Positions 53,193 through 62,756 are shown, counted from the first letter of the stretch. The stretch: DNA of 64,000 nucleotides from Oscillospiraceae bacterium (GCA_017515345.1 JAFWFZ010000028.1:1-64000), one strand, 5' to 3'. Program-made: numbers and translations. The notes: a model not told the origin generated them from the sequence alone.

Positions 53193-56100
53193 ATGAAAAC
53201 ACGAAACGGAAAACAGGTACTTGTCTTCCTGCTCCTGTTTGCCCTGTTGGCATCTATGCTCAGCGGCACCGTCGTGCTGGCGGCGGAGGAGGGAACAGAC
53301 TACCGTCCCGCAGAAGCTTTCACAGAGGGCATGGATTGCCTTGTGGTGGCGGAGGCGGGCGGAGCCAAATATGCCCTGGCTTATGACGGCGAGGCCATCA
53401 CGGCCAAGCCCGTCACCGAGACGGATGGGGTCATTACTCTGAGCGATAAGGCTGCCGTTTGGACCGCTCGGCCGGACGACACCATCGAGAGCGCGGGGAC
53501 CCCGGGGGCATTCATCTTCTCCGGCAGCTACGGGCTGATGATCTTCACCGGAGGCCGTACCTTTGAGTATGACGCCGAAGCCCGTCATATCCTGATGCAC
53601 AAGATGTACTATCTCACCTTTGATGCTGCAACAGGAAAGTTCGATCAGAGCATCGAGGAGGCGGACGCGGCGGATATCACCCTTTATGAGCCGGTACCGC
53701 TGTTCACAAAAACAGACGCCCTGGTGGACGGAGACCAGTTCGTTATCGTCACCGAGGCGGAGGGGAAGAACGTGGCTTTTTCCTTTGACGGAGAGGCCAT
53801 CATTTCCAAACCCGTAAACGTAACGGGGGACACCATTCGCGATCCGGAAGCCGCCAGCGTCTGGTACGGCAGGCCTGACGACACATTGGAGAGCGCGGGG
53901 ACCCCGGGATCATTCATTTTCTCCGGCAGCTACGGGCTGATGATCTTCACCGGCGGCCGTACCTTTGAGTATAACGCCGAAACAAAGCATATCCTGATGC
54001 ACAAGATGTATTATCTGACCTACGATGCGTCGACCGGCAGGTTCGACCAGAGCCTTGAGGAGGCAGACGCCGCTTCTTTCACGCTCTACGGCAGGGTCAT
54101 GCCCAAGACTGAGGCGGAGGAAAAGTACATCCCTGACGGCAGCGACCTGCCCTGTGTGGAGCGGGCTTCGGTGAAGAATGCCGACGGCTCCATCACGCTG
54201 GCCTTTGTGACCGACATCCACTACAGCACCCAGTATGCCCAGAACAACCTCCAGGTGTGGTTTGACAATGTCTCCGAGAAGGTGGGATACATCGACGCGC
54301 TGGGTTCGCTGGGAGACATGGGCAGCGCCTACTCCGCTACGCCGGAGGAGTACTGGACCAACCTGCAGGCCGTCTTCGATTACATGGACGGCAATGTGGA
54401 AAATGGCGCCATCGGCAACACGATCTATACCTTTGGCAACCATGAGTGGTATCCCGCAGCCGGCGGCGACTTCATGAACAACTATGAAGTTCCTGCCGCG
54501 AAGCGCCTGTTCCGTCTGGGCGAGGCCATAAAGACCGACGATTACATCTTCTATTGCCTGGGCGCCGGCTCCATCGCCTCCAAATACAGCCAGGGCTACA
54601 GCGATGAGGATATCGCCCGGATTGACGCGTATCTCAGTACCGCCCCCACGGATATTCCCATCTTCGTACTGACCCATTTCCCCGTCCACTTCTGGGGAGA
54701 CCGCAAGGAGGAGAACGCCGACAAGCTGTTGGATGTGTTCAACAAATATCCGAATCTGGTCGTCTTGTGGGGCCACAACCATTCCGACTTTGATGAGAGC
54801 TACGATATGGTCTACCGTCCCGGCGATACGATCGTCATCGACCAGAACGGCACCTCCCGCGAGATCAACTTTACCTATCTCTCCGCGGGCTGCATCTCTG
54901 ACGTAGAGTATACCGGCGCCTACGGCGGCAGCGCCTGGGTGCTGGCCAAGGGCCTGATCGTCACCATCAAGCCTGACGGCACACTGGTCTATGACTATTA
55001 TGATATGGACGGCAATGTCATGCATGAGGACGGCCCGTACCTGGTGGAGTTCCGCGACGGCGTGGAGTATCAGACGCTGAAGAGGGAATATGTCCAGCCC
55101 GGTGCGGCTGCCGAAGCCCCCGAGGTGCCCCGATTTGAGCATTATACCTTCAAAGGCTGGGATACGGCCTTCGACAAGGTGGATCGGCATCTGGTGGTCA
55201 CCGCCCAGTACGATTATGAGACCCTGCGCGATGAAAATTATGTCTACCTCACGGTGACTCTGGGACCCGACGCCCTGGTGGGCAGGTCCGGCAAGGAGAT
55301 CATCCTCTATCCCGTGCCCTTCACCGAGAACATGACCGTTGGCGACGCCTTCAGCGCCCTGCAGGAGGCGGAATACCCCGGCGGGGAGATCCCGGAGATC
55401 TCTGCGGGAAGCAGGGGCTTCTTCACAAATATCTGGGGCCTCGATGAGGGCGACGGAGTATATGCCTTGGCCATGAACTCCAATGACGGCTATGTGGCCA
55501 GCTCCGACGCGGCACTCGCAGGCAACTGCTACTATTTGAACCTGTTCAACGAAGACAATGAGCAGCTCACGGCAAGTTATGTAAACCCGGAGGAGATCAC
55601 GGTGGGCGTGAGCGAAACAGTGACCATGGCCGCCAGGACCTGGGTCGGCCAGCCCAGCCATACCTTTATGCAGGTACCCATGGACGGCGACGTCTATGTG
55701 GGCAACAGCTGGAGCGAGCTTGCCGATTCCGGCGTGAAGGCCGTGGACGGCGTGTTTGAGCTGAGCTTCAAGGAGCGCGGCGACTACTTCGTGGCCGTGA
55801 AGGCGGAGGGAGCGGCGAATGCCTACGCCGTCGTTCACGTCGGTTACAGCTTCGTGGATGTGGAGCCGGACGCCTACTACCATGACGCGGTGGAGTGGGC
55901 CGTGGACAACGCCGTTACCAGCGGTATTGACAAGACGCACTTTGGACCCGATAAGTCCTGCACCCGCGCCCAGTTTGTCACGTTCCTGTGGCGTGCCGCG
56001 GGCAAGCCCCAGCCCGAGCTCACAGAGTGCCCCTTCACTGATGTGGCGAAGGATACCTACTATTACGACGCGGTACTGTGGGCAGTGGAAAACGGCATTA

Positions 56101-56369
56101 CCTATGGCAAGACGCCAACCGCTTTCGCCCCTGAAGATAATGTTACCCGCGGGCAGGCTGTGACCTTCCTCTGGAGATACAAGGGGGAGCCTGCTGCGAC
56201 GGGCGCCTGCGCCTTCACCGATGTGGAAGAGGATGCCTACTACTACAGCGCGGTGCTTTGGGCGGCGGAGACCGGAGCTACCAACGGCAAAACGGCGACC
56301 GCCTTCTGCCCCGAAGATGCCTGCATCAGGGGCCAGATCGTTGCCTTCCTCTGGAGAGCGCTGAAATGA
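53193..56369 (+). CDS. SLH-anchored cell-surface metallophosphoesterase
   Basis: A 1,058-residue exported protein. A signal peptide (~1-30) is followed by two copies of a ~138-residue domain (both with F-I-F-S-G-S-Y-G-L-M-I-F-T-G-G-R). Next comes a calcineurin-type phosphoesterase (~335-560) with T-D-I-H, G-D-M-G, G-N-H-E, T-H-F-P-V-H and G-H-N-H metal motifs, then an InlB-like beta unit near 620-690, further beta domains, and three SLH domains from ~886 to the end that bind cell-wall polymers. It is probably a surface nucleotidase or phosphatase. The ATG follows GGGAGGAG. It is a monocistronic unit with a strong terminator. Confidence 0.9.
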   Translation: MKTRNGKQVLVFLLLFALLASMLSGTVVLAAEEGTDYRPAEAFTEGMDCLVVAEAGGAKYALAYDGEAITAKPVTETDGVITLSDKAAVWTARPDDTIESAGTPGAFIFSGSYGLMIFTGGRTFEYDAEARHILMHKMYYLTFDAATGKFDQSIEEADAADITLYEPVPLFTKTDALVDGDQFVIVTEAEGKNVAFSFDGEAIISKPVNVTGDTIRDPEAASVWYGRPDDTLESAGTPGSFIFSGSYGLMIFTGGRTFEYNAETKHILMHKMYYLTYDASTGRFDQSLEEADAASFTLYGRVMPKTEAEEKYIPDGSDLPCVERASVKNADGSITLAFVTDIHYSTQYAQNNLQVWFDNVSEKVGYIDALGSLGDMGSAYSATPEEYWTNLQAVFDYMDGNVENGAIGNTIYTFGNHEWYPAAGGDFMNNYEVPAAKRLFRLGEAIKTDDYIFYCLGAGSIASKYSQGYSDEDIARIDAYLSTAPTDIPIFVLTHFPVHFWGDRKEENADKLLDVFNKYPNLVVLWGHNHSDFDESYDMVYRPGDTIVIDQNGTSREINFTYLSAGCISDVEYTGAYGGSAWVLAKGLIVTIKPDGTLVYDYYDMDGNVMHEDGPYLVEFRDGVEYQTLKREYVQPGAAAEAPEVPRFEHYTFKGWDTAFDKVDRHLVVTAQYDYETLRDENYVYLTVTLGPDALVGRSGKEIILYPVPFTENMTVGDAFSALQEAEYPGGEIPEISAGSRGFFTNIWGLDEGDGVYALAMNSNDGYVASSDAALAGNCYYLNLFNEDNEQLTASYVNPEEITVGVSETVTMAARTWVGQPSHTFMQVPMDGDVYVGNSWSELADSGVKAVDGVFELSFKERGDYFVAVKAEGAANAYAVVHVGYSFVDVEPDAYYHDAVEWAVDNAVTSGIDKTHFGPDKSCTRAQFVTFLWRAAGKPQPELTECPFTDVAKDTYYYDAVLWAVENGITYGKTPTAFAPEDNVTRGQAVTFLWRYKGEPAATGACAFTDVEEDAYYYSAVLWAAETGATNGKTATAFCPEDACIRGQIVAFLWRALK

Positions 56370-56440
56370 TCCGATATACCGCCCTTCGGCAGCATAAACT
56401 CTGCTGACAGCGGCACCTGACAGTTAAACTCCATTCAACA

Positions 56441-56474
56441 CAAGGCGCCGGGATCGTTCGATCCCGGCGCCTTG
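56441..56474 (+). terminator. hairpin terminator between convergent genes
   Basis: A 14-bp perfect stem (56441-56454 with 56461-56474) closed by CGTTCG. Confidence 0.75.
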
Positions 56475-56503
56475 TGCAATTGGAGTCACTGCAGAGAAGT
56501 GTG

Positions 56504-56872
56504 TCAATCAGGTCTTTTGCTCCGACAATAGGTGCGCTCCCAGGTTATGATGCGGTGATCCAGCTTCATGAGTTCGACGCCCGCCTCTGTGATGGAGTAC
56601 TCCACCCTCAGCGGCAGCTCGTTGAACTGTTTCCGGGAAATGAGCCCATTATCCTGGAGACTGTGTAAGGAGGAGGAAAGGGCCGCATTGGAGATATCGG
56701 GGATGATGCGCTTGATTTCACCAAAGCGAAGCGGACTCCTTCGGCAGAGATGAAACAGGATGCGCATCAGCCATTTGGAGCCGATGATGTCCATCGCAGG
56801 CATCCCGGTATTGTTGTCCACGCAGGAACGCACGTACTGCTCGATCTCGTCGAGCATCTCATCCTTTGTCAT
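56504..56872 (-). CDS. HxlR-family transcriptional regulator
   Basis: A 122-residue winged-helix protein with the family block G-S-K-W-L-M-R-I-L-F-H-L near residue 32, R-F-G-E-I-K-R-I-I-P-D-I-S and the wing around V-E-Y-S-I-T-E-A-G. The cysteine in the N-terminal R-S-C-V-D-N could act as a redox or electrophile sensor, as in related regulators. It is alone and faces away from the gene at 57015, so it may control either itself or that neighbour. Confidence 0.88.
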   Translation of the reverse strand: MTKDEMLDEIEQYVRSCVDNNTGMPAMDIIGSKWLMRILFHLCRRSPLRFGEIKRIIPDISNAALSSSLHSLQDNGLISRKQFNELPLRVEYSITEAGVELMKLDHRIITWERTYCRSKRPD

Positions 56873-56902
56873 GGCCGCTGTCCCCCCTTTCCGATTTTTA
56901 TG

Positions 56903-56931
56903 ATTGTATCAGGAAAGAAAGACCCTGTCAA
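56903..56931 (-). promoter_or_regulatory. sigma-A promoter of the HxlR-type gene
   Basis: TTGACA (56926-56931), 17 bp and TACAAT (56903-56908) on the minus strand. Confidence 0.8.
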
Positions 56932-56953
56932 ATCGAGCTGACAGAGAAAGGAA

Positions 56954-56982
56954 TTGAAAGCGCTGCCGGGATATGGTATCCT
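56954..56982 (+). promoter_or_regulatory. sigma-A promoter of the 57015 gene
   Basis: TTGAAA (56954-56959), 17 bp and TATCCT (56977-56982), back to back with the HxlR promoter. Confidence 0.65.
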
Positions 56983-57014
56983 TTTTCCAGAGAGAACGAA
57001 GAGGAGGGCGGGGT

Positions 57015-57497
57015 ATGAGCGAATCCGTCGACCGTGGGGCGGTCTGCGAGCTGCTGGACCGGCACACCACCTTTGTCGAAAACGGCTTTTCCGTGGATCT
57101 GGAGCCGGAGACGCTCCGCTGGCGCGACCTGGCCGCCCAGCTGGGGGCGAAGGAGCTGTGCCGGATCATGAGCGGGCATCTATGCGCACGGTTCCGGGAG
57201 CGCAGCGGGCGGGAATTCCTGTTCAGCGACGAATGTGTGGCCTATGAGCTGGAGTACCACCTGCGGGGCTATCTGTGGGCCAGGGGCTACGGCGGCTGGG
57301 GGAGGCACATCACCACCTGGCTGCTGCCGAGGAGCCTGGTCCTGGCCCGGTGCAAAGAGATCGACATCTCATCCGACGATATAGCGAGCCTGCCTCAGCT
57401 GATCGTGTTCCGATACAGAAAAGGCATCCGGGAGAGCTATAAAAACACCCCCGACGATCCGTTCCGGAAAAAAAGAAAGCGCAAAAACAAGAGCTGA
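57015..57497 (+). CDS. hypothetical 160-residue protein
   Basis: A soluble, probably helical protein with no recognised domain. It has conserved-looking aromatic/glycine stretches (G-Y-L-W-A-R-G-Y-G-G-W-G-R-H) and a strongly basic C-terminal tail of Lys/Arg that may bind nucleic acid. ATG 57015 follows GAGGAGGG. It has its own promoter and terminator and lies opposite the HxlR regulator. No function assigned. Confidence 0.65.
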   Translation: MSESVDRGAVCELLDRHTTFVENGFSVDLEPETLRWRDLAAQLGAKELCRIMSGHLCARFRERSGREFLFSDECVAYELEYHLRGYLWARGYGGWGRHITTWLLPRSLVLARCKEIDISSDDIASLPQLIVFRYRKGIRESYKNTPDDPFRKKRKRKNKS

Positions 57498-57519
57498 CCG
57501 GTCTCCCGGTCAGCTCTTC
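57489..57519 (+). terminator. bidirectional terminator
   Basis: A 13-bp stem (57489-57501 with 57506-57518) that overlaps the stop of the 57015 gene and lies just before the end of the convergent gene. Confidence 0.75.
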
Positions 57520-57522
57520 CGT

Positions 57523-58125
57523 TTATTTCATTGCGTCTTTGATGAATGTCAGCAGCTCACCGTAATCCTCGGTGGCGGGGAGGTCGGGGTTGTCGGCCTT
57601 TATGCTCTCGGTGGAGCGGAACAGGAAACCGGCCTTGCTGGCGCGGATCATGGCGAGATCGTTGAAGCTGTCGCCGGCTGCGATGGTCTCAAACCCGCAG
57701 GACTGAAGCGCGCGCACGGTGGTGAGCTTCGTATTCTCGCAGCGGAGCCGGTAGTCGCTGATGCTGCCGTCATCCGCCACCACCAGCTCGTTGCAGAAGA
57801 TGGTGGGCCAGCCCAGCTTTTTCATCAGGGGCTGGGCGAACTGGGTGAACGTATCGCTGAGGATCACCGCCTGGGTGATGGAGCGGAGCTCGTCCAGGAA
57901 CTCCTTGGCGCCGGGCATGGGATCGATGTTGGCGATGACCTCCTGGATCTCCCGGAGGCCGAGGCCATGCTCCTTCAGGATACCCAGCCGCCATTTCATC
58001 AGCTTGTTGTAATCCGGCTCGTCCCGGGTGGTGCGCTTCAGCTCGGGGATGCCGCTCTTCTCGGAAAATGCGATCCAGATCTCAGGGACGAGGACGCCCT
58101 CCAGATCCAAACAGGTGATAAACAT
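57523..58125 (-). CDS. thrH: ThrH-type phosphoserine phosphatase / homoserine phosphotransferase
   Basis: A 200-residue HAD enzyme. The first motif reads L-D-L-E-G-V-L-V-P-E-I-W, with Glu at the usual second position as in ThrH rather than D-x-D. Motif 2 is I-L-S-D-T-F, and motif 4 G-D-S-F-N-D. ThrH removes phosphate from phosphoserine and can pass it to homoserine, linking serine and threonine synthesis. It is a single gene with its own promoter. Confidence 0.88.
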   Translation of the reverse strand: MFITCLDLEGVLVPEIWIAFSEKSGIPELKRTTRDEPDYNKLMKWRLGILKEHGLGLREIQEVIANIDPMPGAKEFLDELRSITQAVILSDTFTQFAQPLMKKLGWPTIFCNELVVADDGSISDYRLRCENTKLTTVRALQSCGFETIAAGDSFNDLAMIRASKAGFLFRSTESIKADNPDLPATEDYGELLTFIKDAMK

Positions 58126-58157
58126 AGTCGTTTCCCTCTTCCGTTTCAGTTTGTTTC

Positions 58158-58186
58158 AGTAAACAATAAAATGCGGGATTTGTCAA
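58158..58186 (-). promoter_or_regulatory. promoter of thrH
   Basis: TTGACA (58181-58186) and a weak TTTACT (58158-58163) on the minus strand are 17 bp apart. A direct repeat of ACTGAAAC ten bases apart lies at the start point and could be a regulator site. Confidence 0.55.
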
Positions 58187-58257
58187 GCTGATGATCCTGC
58201 CGTCCGGCAATGGCCGGCTGCGGCCAGCTTCGGCCGGGCGCCCGGCCGCTTTTCCGG

Positions 58258-58286
58258 TTGAAATGTTCTGCCGCATCCGCTAGAAT
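58258..58286 (+). promoter_or_regulatory. sigma-A promoter of the acetyltransferase gene
   Basis: TTGAAA (58258-58263), 17 bp and TAGAAT (58281-58286). Confidence 0.7.
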
Positions 58287-58326
58287 GGAAACGGAAGGCG
58301 GCCGCGGATTTAAAGGGGAGAGCTTT

Positions 58327-58872
58327 ATGAAAGAGAGAACAGAGTACAGCAGAGTCGAAGTGAAAGAAGAGTATCTGCAGGCTATGGCGAACGCGTCCGC
58401 GCTCACGAAAAAGCTGAACAGCATGACGATCGACCGGCTTGAAGAGAAAGAGGCGATCGTCAGGGAGCTTTTCGGCTCCGTCGGCGAAAACCCGTTTGTC
58501 GGGGATAATTTCCACTGCGATTTCGGAAAAAACATCCGCGTCGGGGACAATTTTCACGCTGATTTCAACTGTACGATGGCGGATGTGGGCGGGATCACGA
58601 TCGGCGACAACTGTCTTATAGGGCCGGATGTGGGCATCTATACGGCAGGCCATTCCCTGAAGCCGGAGGGAAGGACCCTGTCCGGTTACGGGATCGGGAT
58701 CGATATCGGGCGTGACGTCTGGATCGGCGGACACAGCACGATCCTGCCCGGTGTGACGGTCGGCGACGGGGCAGTCATTGCTGCCGGATCTGTCGTGACG
58801 AATGATGTGGAGGCAGGCGTACTTGTTGCCGGAAACCCGGCGAGGTTTATCAAACGGGTCGATACGGAATGA
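58327..58872 (+). CDS. maltose/galactoside O-acetyltransferase-like protein
   Basis: A 181-residue left-handed beta-helix acetyltransferase of the LacA/Maa/NodL group. Hexapeptide repeats run from ~60 to ~165 (I-T-I-G-D-N, I-G-P-D-V-G, V-W-I-G-G-H, V-T-V-G-D-G), the catalytic histidine lies in Y-T-A-G-H-S, and the end has G-N-P-A-R. It moves an acetyl group from acetyl-CoA to a sugar hydroxyl, probably as detoxification. GGGGAG precedes the ATG. Single gene. Confidence 0.9.
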   Translation: MKERTEYSRVEVKEEYLQAMANASALTKKLNSMTIDRLEEKEAIVRELFGSVGENPFVGDNFHCDFGKNIRVGDNFHADFNCTMADVGGITIGDNCLIGPDVGIYTAGHSLKPEGRTLSGYGIGIDIGRDVWIGGHSTILPGVTVGDGAVIAAGSVVTNDVEAGVLVAGNPARFIKRVDTE

Positions 58873-58922
58873 CCTCCTCTTATTGCGAGCGTCTGCCTGA
58901 ACATCCGGCCTGCGCCTGTACG

Positions 58923-58953
58923 AAAGCCCCGGACTCAAAAAGTCCGGGGCTTT
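58923..58953 (+). terminator. bidirectional terminator
   Basis: A 13-bp perfect stem, AAAGCCCCGGACT with AGTCCGGGGCTTT, and a 5-nt loop between convergent genes. Confidence 0.85.
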
Positions 58954-58983
58954 GATCTCATCGGAGTCCGCGCTGTAAGCGAA

Positions 58984-59000
58984 AAGCGTCTGCGATTTGA
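58984..59000 (-). repeat. stop-codon-proximal repeat, copy D (left part)
   Basis: Directly after the htpG stop the minus strand reads TCAAATCGCAGACGCTT, as in the other copies; the right arm is not recognisable. Confidence 0.55.
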
Positions 59001-60911
59001 TTATTTCATCAGCTCGCAGACGAGCTCCGAGAAGCGGGAAGCGTCCTCCAGGGGCACGCCCGCCATGAGCAGCGCCTGGCCGTAGAGCAGCTCCGCGTAT
59101 TTGCCGGCCAGCTCCCGGTCGCCGTCATAGGCGTTTTTCAGCGCCTCGAAGATGGGATGGGAGGCGTTCAGTTCCAGCACCCGCTGGGCCTTCATGGGCT
59201 CCACATTGTCCCGCCGCAGGTTGGCGAAATACCGCTCCATCTCCAGGGTGATCTCTCCCTGGGTGGTGAGGCAGACAGGCTTGGAGACCAGCTTGTGGGA
59301 GAGGCGCACGGCGGCGACTCTGTCGCCCAGCGTCTCCTTCACGAAGTCAAGCAGAGGCCTGTTCTCCTCCTCGGCCCTGTCGGTCTCCGCCTTCTCATCG
59401 TCGGATTCCAGCCCCAGATCGTCGGAGGAGACGGAGCAGAAGGGCTTTTCGCCGTACTTGCCCAGCATCTTCACCACGAACTCGTCGGCGTCCTCGGTGA
59501 GATAGAGGATGTCGTACCCCTTCTCCCGGACGGTCTCCGTCTGGGGGAGGCGGCGGATCATCTCGGCGCTGTCGCCGCAGGCGTAATAGATGGATTTCTG
59601 GCTCTCCGGCATATTGTCGGCGTAGGATTTCAGGGAGATGAGCTTTTCCGCGTCGCCGGAGTAGAACATGAGCAGATCCTTGAGAGTGTCGCTGTTGGTG
59701 CCGTAGTTGTTCAGAAGGCTGTATTTGAGCTGGGTGCCGAAGCTCTTGTAGAAGGCGGCGTACTTGTCCGGCTCCTTCTCCATGAGGCGCTTCAGCTCGG
59801 CGGCGATCTTCTTTTCGATATTCGTGGCGATGACCTTGAGCTGCCTGTCGTGCTGCAGCAGCTCCCGGGAGATGTTCAGAGACAGGTCGGGGGAGTCCAC
59901 CACGCCCCGCACGAAGCGGAAGTGATCCGGCACCAGGGCCTCGCACTTCTCCATGATCATCACGCCGGAGGAGTAGAGCTGGAGTCCGGGACGGTAGTCC
60001 CTGGTGTAGAAATCGTAGGGGGCGGCCGCAGGGATGAACAGCATGGCCTTGAAGCTTACCGTGCCCTCCGCCGCGATGCGGATGACGGACACGGGATCGG
60101 CGGCGTCGTAAAAGTGTTCCTTATAGAAATTGAAGCAGTCCGCGTCGGAGACCTCGCTCTTTGGCCGCTGCCAGATGGGCACCCGGCTGTTGATCGTCTC
60201 CTCCTCGGTGTAGTCCTCCCAGTCCTTCTTGGCTGAGCCGTCGGCATTTTTCTCGCCGGTCTCCACCTGGCGGCTCTTGGTGACCGTCATGACGATGGGC
60301 CAGCGTATGTAATCGGAGTATTTTTTGATGAGGGAGTGGAGGGTGTACTCCTCCAGGAAGGTGCTGTAATCCTCCCCCTCGGCGTCGGGCTTGATCTCCA
60401 TGATCACGTCGGTGCCCACGGCGTCCTTCTCACAGGGCGTGATCGTGTAGCCGGAGGAACCCTCCGACACCCACATGTGGGCGCCCTCCTCGCCGTAGGC
60501 CCGGGAGATGACGGTGACCTTGGAGGCCACCATGAACGCGGAGTAGAAGCCCACGCCGAACTGGCCGATGATGTCGGTGTCGCCCTTGTCCTCCATCTCA
60601 CTCTTGAACTGGAAGGAGCCGCTTTTGGCGATGACGCCCAGATTCTTGTCCAGCTCCTCCTCGGTCATGCCCACGCCGTTGTCGGAGACGGTGATGGTGC
60701 GCGCCTCCTTGTCCGCTTTCACGGTGATGCGGAAATCATCCCGATCCATGCCCACCCGGTCATCCGTCAGAGAGATGTAGCAGAGCTTGTCGATGGCGTC
60801 GGACGCGTTGGAGATAAGCTCCCGGAGAAAGATCTCCTTGTGGGTGTAGATGGAGTTGACCATCAGGTCGAGCAGGCGCTTGGATTCCGATTTGAACTGT
60901 TTCTTTGCCAT
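59001..60911 (-). CDS. htpG: chaperone HtpG (Hsp90)
   Basis: A 636-residue Hsp90 with the GHKL ATPase domain (E-L-I-S-N-A-S-D-A, D-N-G-V-G-M, Q-F-G-V-G-F-Y-S-A-F), the middle domain with the arginine-bearing S-R-E-L-L-Q block, and the C-terminal dimerisation domain. It assists folding under stress. The eukaryotic M-E-E-V-D tail is absent, as expected. It lies 21 bp after the mreB-like gene and may share its transcript. Confidence 0.96.
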   Translation of the reverse strand: MAKKQFKSESKRLLDLMVNSIYTHKEIFLRELISNASDAIDKLCYISLTDDRVGMDRDDFRITVKADKEARTITVSDNGVGMTEEELDKNLGVIAKSGSFQFKSEMEDKGDTDIIGQFGVGFYSAFMVASKVTVISRAYGEEGAHMWVSEGSSGYTITPCEKDAVGTDVIMEIKPDAEGEDYSTFLEEYTLHSLIKKYSDYIRWPIVMTVTKSRQVETGEKNADGSAKKDWEDYTEEETINSRVPIWQRPKSEVSDADCFNFYKEHFYDAADPVSVIRIAAEGTVSFKAMLFIPAAAPYDFYTRDYRPGLQLYSSGVMIMEKCEALVPDHFRFVRGVVDSPDLSLNISRELLQHDRQLKVIATNIEKKIAAELKRLMEKEPDKYAAFYKSFGTQLKYSLLNNYGTNSDTLKDLLMFYSGDAEKLISLKSYADNMPESQKSIYYACGDSAEMIRRLPQTETVREKGYDILYLTEDADEFVVKMLGKYGEKPFCSVSSDDLGLESDDEKAETDRAEEENRPLLDFVKETLGDRVAAVRLSHKLVSKPVCLTTQGEITLEMERYFANLRRDNVEPMKAQRVLELNASHPIFEALKNAYDGDRELAGKYAELLYGQALLMAGVPLEDASRFSELVCELMK

Positions 60912-60932
60912 GGTGAATGTTCGCTCTCCTTA

Positions 60933-61961
60933 TCAATTCTTCATTTGCTTTCTTCTGGAAAGGTTGATGGTGCCCTCGTGCAAATCGTCGATCCACTCCA
61001 GGGCGCGGCCCACGCCGTAGGCCACGCACAGCTCCGCGTCGTCCGCGATGCGGGTGGGGATGCCGGTGCGCGCCTCGATGAGCTTGTCGAAGCCCCAGAG
61101 CAGGCTGCCGCCGCCGGTGAGCACGATGCCGCTCTCGGAGATGTCGGCCACCAGCTCGGGGGGCGTCTCCTCCAGCACGGTGTGCAGCGTTTCCAGGATC
61201 CGCTCGGAAACCTCCTCAAAGGCGTCCAGCATGTCCGCGGTGTTCACGGGGATGATGCGGGGCAGGCCGGTCATGAGGCAGCGGCCCTTGGCCTCCGTCT
61301 CCGCCGTGTCCTGCCGGGGGTAGATGCAGCCGATGCTTTTTTTCAGCTCCTCGGCGGTGCTGTCCCCGATGAGTACGTTGTGCTTGCGCTTCAGGTAGCG
61401 GATCAGCGCGTCGTTGAAGGCGTTGCCGCCGATCTTGACGGATTCCGAAACCACCACCCCGGAGAGGCTCAGCACGGCCATGTCCGTGGTGCCGCCGCCG
61501 ATGTCGATGACGAGGATCCCGTCCGGCTTGGAGATGTCGAGCCCCGCGCCGATGGCGGCGGCCACAGGCGCCTCCATCAGATAGACCTTCCTGGCGCCGG
61601 CGGAGATGCCCGCGTCGATCACGGCGCGCTCCTCCACCTCGCTGATGCCGCTGGAGACGGAGATGATCATCCTCGGCTTCAGAAGGGAGAAGCTGGTGAC
61701 TTTTTTGACCAGCTCCCGGAGCATCCGCTCCGTCATGTCGTAGTCGGAGATGGCCCCGTCCCGCACCGGGAGGATGGCGGCGATGTTGCCCGGCGTCCTT
61801 CCCAGCATGCGCTGGGCGGCCATGCCCACGTTCAGAAGGCGGCCGGTGTTCTTGTCCATGGCGACGACCGATGGCTCACGGAGGATCACGCCCTTGTTCC
61901 TGGCGGAAACAAGGACGTTATTGGTGCCCAGATCGATGCCGATATCTCTGCCAAAAAGCAT
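60933..61961 (-). CDS. mreB: MreB/Mbl-family actin-like protein
   Basis: A 342-residue actin fold protein with phosphate loop 1 I-D-L-G-T-N-N-V-L-V, the nucleotide block I-G-G-G-T-T-D-M-A and the adenosine motif T-G-G-G-S-L-L-W-G. The first loop has Asn-Asn where MreB usually has Ala-Asn-T. It forms filaments that guide side-wall synthesis. It lies apart from mreC/mreD/mrdA, next to comF and htpG, the position typical of an Mbl or MreBH paralogue, so it may not be the only MreB of the cell. Confidence 0.92.
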   Translation of the reverse strand: MLFGRDIGIDLGTNNVLVSARNKGVILREPSVVAMDKNTGRLLNVGMAAQRMLGRTPGNIAAILPVRDGAISDYDMTERMLRELVKKVTSFSLLKPRMIISVSSGISEVEERAVIDAGISAGARKVYLMEAPVAAAIGAGLDISKPDGILVIDIGGGTTDMAVLSLSGVVVSESVKIGGNAFNDALIRYLKRKHNVLIGDSTAEELKKSIGCIYPRQDTAETEAKGRCLMTGLPRIIPVNTADMLDAFEEVSERILETLHTVLEETPPELVADISESGIVLTGGGSLLWGFDKLIEARTGIPTRIADDAELCVAYGVGRALEWIDDLHEGTINLSRRKQMKN

Positions 61962-62055
61962 GGTAACCCCCCAGAAGTAAAGTCTTTCTCAAGGCGCGGT
62001 CATGCCGCGCATTTATCTATTATACCCCAAAAAAGGGGCGATGAAAAGCGATTTC

Positions 62056-62706
62056 TCAGGCGCCGGCCAGCGCGGCGCAGACGACGGAATCGGCCCCCGC
62101 CAGCAGCAGCGTCTTCGCGCATTCGGAGAGGGTGGACCCGGTGGTGACGATATCGTCGATGAGCAGGATGCGCTTTTCCGCGATGAGCTCATGGTCCGCT
62201 GCGGAGTAGGCGCCGCTGATGTTGGCCTTCCGCTGATCCTTGCCGCCCATGGTGGACTGGGCCTCCGCCTCCACGTCCTTGCGGAGCGTTTCCACGGCCA
62301 CGCTGTCCAGTTCCAGCGCGGCGGCGCAGGCCAGCAGCATGGCCTGGTCGTACCCTCTGGCGCGCATGCGCCCGGGGGAGAGGGGCACCCAGGAGATCAG
62401 GTCGTACCGTCCCTCCAGATGTTCCCGGATGCAGGAGGCCAGGATGGCCCCGTAGCAGTCGGCGTAATTGGAGGCGCCCTTGAACTTGAACCGGTGCAGG
62501 GACTTGCGCACCTTGTCCTCATACCGCAGGGGCACCACGCAGTCCTCAAAGTAATCGCCGGACCGGTGCACGGCGCCGCCGGAGGTATAGGGGAGGGAGT
62601 CCGCGCACTGGCGGCAGACGGATTCCTCGCCGCTCTTCAGGATATGGGAGCAGAATACGCAGCGCCGGGGAAACAGGATATCGAGCAAGCCGGAGAATGT
62701 GTTCAT
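62056..62706 (-). CDS. comF: ComF family phosphoribosyltransferase-like protein
   Basis: A 216-residue protein with an N-terminal zinc finger of two cysteine pairs (R-R-C-V-F-C and V-C-R-Q-C) and a phosphoribosyltransferase fold ending in I-L-L-I-D-D-I-V-T-T-G-S-T, the PRPP-binding loop. ComF aids handling of single-stranded DNA in natural transformation and links to PriA. ATG 62706 follows GGAGGTG. It lies after recD2, a helicase gene often seen beside it. Confidence 0.9.
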   Translation of the reverse strand: MNTFSGLLDILFPRRCVFCSHILKSGEESVCRQCADSLPYTSGGAVHRSGDYFEDCVVPLRYEDKVRKSLHRFKFKGASNYADCYGAILASCIREHLEGRYDLISWVPLSPGRMRARGYDQAMLLACAAALELDSVAVETLRKDVEAEAQSTMGGKDQRKANISGAYSAADHELIAEKRILLIDDIVTTGSTLSECAKTLLLAGADSVVCAALAGA

Positions 62707-62756
62707 AAAAGCACCTCCACAAGACCCTTTGACCTCTGACAATGCCCTCGGCAGAG

